In this document: positions 60,901 to 64,000 of the stretch, piece by piece | Layout of the letters: each line of letters begins with the position of its first letter | How positions within the stretch are numbered: position 1 is the first letter of the stretch | Source: Symsagittifera roscoffensis | Lineage: Eukaryota; Xenacoelomorpha; Acoela; Convolutidae | DNA: 64,000 nucleotides | Assembly (NCBI RefSeq): GCF_963678635.1 | Contig: NC_087065.1 | Span: 57,624,754 to 57,688,753, forward strand | Reading direction: 5' to 3' | The notes under the pieces: generated by a model | The model's input: only the letters and a program-made list of their open reading frames with translations | Told to the model about the DNA's origin: nothing | Database searches by the model: none | Translations under genes and position numbers: made by a program

Positions 60901-63900
60901 TAGCATATAGAAGTAAAGTCATGAGCGACACGGAAAAAATACGGAGCGCCTAGAGCGGAAATGGACGCGGTGGTGACCTTCGTAGAAAAAAAACAGAGCA
61001 TATCTCGGCTGCGAGCCATTCAATTTAAGGGTTGACACCAGAGCCTTGTCCTGGTTAAAGACATACTCCATGGACCAAAGTTACACAGGGAGATGGGTTG
61101 TGCGTCTAGATGGTTACAACATGATAATATAGCACAAAATCAGAGACAAACATCAGGTTGCGGACAACTTGTGCAAAAAGACTGAGTTCTACAAGAGACA
61201 AGAACAGAGGGAGGCTGACCGACCTGAATTAAAAGATGGATGTTCATTCATGGATTAGGAAACCTATGACAGTTTGCTTTTGACAAGATGGTTAGACTAG
61301 TCAGGGTGATCAATAGAAGGCCATCCAGGGACTGCCTTGGGACGAGCAAAAGGCAAATATTCTCACCAAGAGTCAGTGGCAACAATGCGGCAACTGCTCA
61401 AGTCAAAATTTTTTAAAGAGACGTTGAAGGCGAAAGAATATGACCCAGAGAAAGGGGGAAATTTGAGAAAGAAATGGTAGTGGCGGAGCAAGTCTCTTGA
61501 TGAGACTGCTGAAGAAACTAGCGAATAACAACTCCAAGGACATGTACGGAAATACAATGAGCCTCTGGTAACAAAAACGAAGAGACCGATAGTGGATCCG
61601 GAAGGAACAAGGTAGCGAGCAGACCAAGAACTGAAGAATCAAATGGTCGTGCGTTCATTAGTCGAGAGCAGTCCTGAAGAATTTTTACAGCGAACCACAT
61701 TGAGACAGCAAAAAGCATTATTCAAAGAAGGCACTGAAGAGTTCGCGAGAGATCAAGAGTCCGGGGAGTTGAGAGTGTATGCAAGAAGAATTGAAGCAGA
61801 AAATTTGGCCGGGGAGCTCAAAAAAACTGAGGAGATGAAAAATTAGTAAGACTGTGGACCAAACTGGCCGAAATTAAGTTGAGAATCCAAGACAGAATGA
61901 TGCACACGGACGGATCCTTCTTCTGCAATATACAACGTAGACTCCGATGAGCAGAGTGGAGGAGAAGAGCTGAAGTGATAGCGGGTTTTAGAAAACCCTT
62001 TAGACAGTTATCGTGCAACCCTTATAAAATGGGCAAACGTAGAGCCCAAAACCAATAGTTGAAACTTGAGCAAGATAGTGAAACTAGAGTACGATACCCA
62101 CCGCCCAGGAGGAAATAAAAGAAGAGATGATGGCTCCAAAATAAAATGTGAAGGCAAGATTTAGACTCGTTAGTGCACAGAAAACGACAAAACGACTAGT
62201 AATCTCTCCAAGTGAATCGTGACAGAAGAAAGAAAAAAGGAGACCTACAGGAGCACAGCTACAAAATCCTGAGTCATTTTTTTCAGGAGCGGAAGGAGCG
62301 GAAGGAGGAGCGGATGGTGTACTGGCCTGCAAAAGGAGAGACGGAGAGAAGATACATCACAATCACAACGTTATCATACTGCCTCAATTGTATCAGACGG
62401 AGGTACTGTTTAGATCACAAGATCAATTGGGGCATCAGGGTATAGACAGGTGCAAGAAAAATGATTCATCAAATCGACTGACCAGGTATGTCAAAACTTG
62501 CGAGAGGTGGCTAAACGCATGCTTGTCATGCCTACAGGTTTGAGATCTCAAAAAAAAATTGAAATTCTCACTGAAATTGGCGGAAAGATCAGAAATTAAC
62601 GAAGTTGTGCAGTTATACCACCAAAAGATCTGTTCGACTGACACGGGATACAATCAAATCCTAGCAATTAAAGATCATTTCGCGAAAATAGTGGAGGCAG
62701 TTCCCAGTCAGACAGCATCAGAAGAAACTTGCGATCACTTGAACCCGCATTGGACCTCTAGATTTGGTTTTCCCATGATTTCAGACAACGTGAAAGGTTT
62801 CGCGAGGAAATGACAAAAGAGCTGATGGGGTGACCGCGCATCGCTCAAGCTTACTCGGCGACCGACCATCACAGTACAATGGATTGGTAGAAAGGCCGAA
62901 CCGGACCCTTGTAATCATGCCGAGGGTATACTGTTCAAAATACATGAATGATTGGGAGAAATACTTACAATATTTGGTAGGCGTGTACAATGACACGCAA
63001 CACTCGACAACAGGGATCAGAACCTTCATGATGCTCACAGGCAGAGACAAACGATACGATTGACGTTCTTTTATACAAAATTTGAATGACAGAAGACGCC
63101 ACTCCAGGCTTACGTGAGAGAAGCCATCCAGAGACAACAAGAGTTGAAACACTTATGCCGACGCAATATAGCTTATGCACAGATGCGATAGCGCAAAAAG
63201 AACGATGCGAAGATACTTCAAGCGAAGCCACACACAAAATTTCACTCCAACAAAGGGAACCAAAAAGTTACTACAAAGACGGAGAGGGACCTTGAGGATC
63301 CTTTAATTTCACCAACAGGGCAGGTTCTATTGCTTGATTAGAGGACGAAACTCGCCTTGAGACCACTTGAGACCACACGTCCATCAGCGGAGGATTTTTG
63401 TGTTCCACAAAACATGAGAGGCCAGCAGTTCTTGATACTGGAACCGGCGTGCAATGTGAAAGAGAGTTGAACCAGGGAGAAAAGTTTTGGTAAATTCTCG
63501 AGCATGACCGAAAATGAGAAAAGTCGAGTTATACTTTGATAAGGTTCCTCTGCTGAGGAGGGTTGAATGAGCCTGAATAGAACGAATTTTAAAAGCCGCT
63601 ACAATCAAACAGACCCATGACGATTGATACAAGAAGGAGAGGACACGAAAAGACTAGCATGGCTTATATCAGGTATGGGTACGATTTTTTGAATGACAAG
63701 ATAAAGCCAGATGAAATTGGAGCAGAACTTGTCGGCGTAGCTGACCTAGTACCAGATCAAGAATGGCAGATCATCAAGGCTGATGAATCATTCTGGCAGC
63801 AGAACCACAGCGTGCCGGAGCAAAAGATGGATCTGGAACAGTTCGAAACAGATAGAAAGGAGCAGACGAACTGAAGTGGATGCGCAACATACCCTCTTGT

Positions 63901-64000
63901 TAGCAAAAGGGTCAAACGAATCAACAAGTTGACTCATTTACAGTTTAACCCAATCGGGATAGGGGCTCTTACTTTGGCTGGCTAGCAACCGAAAGACCCC
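57961..64000 (+). pseudogene. Element-2-like gag-pol relic B (runs off the window end)
   Basis: Parallel to relic A but more complete: Gag second knuckle (CFFCSEEDHFWMDC near 58,091), pre-protease 58,615-58,842, protease remnant (LLDTGAA near 58,978-58,998), linker 59,330-59,600, RT start 59,700-60,330 (DFRYLNPVTV, SEFWQVPLRKQDREN), palm YYVDDVVVATST near 60,380-60,412, RNase H near 60,820-61,200, an acidic linker with SGEL and AGEL at 61,643-61,846, integrase HHCC surroundings 62,212-62,530, core 62,559-63,063 (DTGYNQILAIKDHF, NGLVERPNRTLV), and Pol extension 63,617-63,874. Dozens of stops and shifts. Confidence 0.87.

Overview
The window is eukaryotic repeat DNA built almost entirely from long terminal repeat retroelements of the Ty3/gypsy (Metaviridae-like) type, plus one non-LTR retrotransposon (LINE). 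I see no ordinary host gene, no tRNA or rRNA gene and no prokaryotic operon logic. The host cannot be named from the sequence; an invertebrate animal is my best guess, from the general style of the elements, with low confidence.

Region 1 (1 to about 28,720, plus strand) is a very large element, called element 1 here. An LTR-like segment is followed by a 2.4 kb leader full of short TCCGGAGGGGTC-type motifs. Then comes a gag-protease-reverse transcriptase-RNase H frame (3112-8730), which shifts frame once and continues into the integrase. The integrase frame has a C-terminal extension whose last ~150 residues look like a divergent macro (ADP-ribose-binding) domain. Behind pol, in the position of env, lies a second coding block of about 9 kb: a small N-terminal module, a coiled coil, an SGNH/GDSL esterase-like domain with all catalytic blocks, and a huge unknown C-terminal part (1,869 codons). 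About 5.1 kb of element 1 (integrase, macro region, start of the second block) is present twice in direct tandem (9009-14077 and 14078-19258).

Region 2 (28,721 to 36,375, plus strand) is a related, decayed element 2. It has its own LTR-like segment, a leader with a three-unit ~70 bp repeat and a ~0.8 kb array of a 14 bp unit, and broken gag, protease, RT and RNase H. It lies directly behind element 1, so the order is LTR, element 1, LTR, element 2.

Region 3 (about 36,380-40,710, minus strand) is a broken LINE with an N-terminal PHD-like zinc finger, an APE-type endonuclease, RT with FADD, and C-terminal C2H2 fingers. It sits exactly at the breakpoint between element 2 and region 4.

Region 4 (about 40,710-50,745, minus strand) is a decayed, internally deleted second copy of element 1. 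It is valuable because it keeps the SGNH block, the macro region and the intergenic spacer, and it shows that the separate frames of the second block were once joined.

Region 5 (50,745-64,000) is a mosaic of two diverged copies of an element-2-like pol on the plus strand (50,745-54,610 and about 57,965 to the window end). Each is preceded by the same minus-strand element 1 fragment with the same junction, so the pair arose by segmental duplication. Between them is a head-to-head inverted pair of second-block start fragments (54,770-56,345).

The main discovery candidate is element 1: a ~28 kb Ty3/gypsy-like element that appears to combine gag-pol, a macro domain, an SGNH hydrolase and a giant unknown polyprotein.
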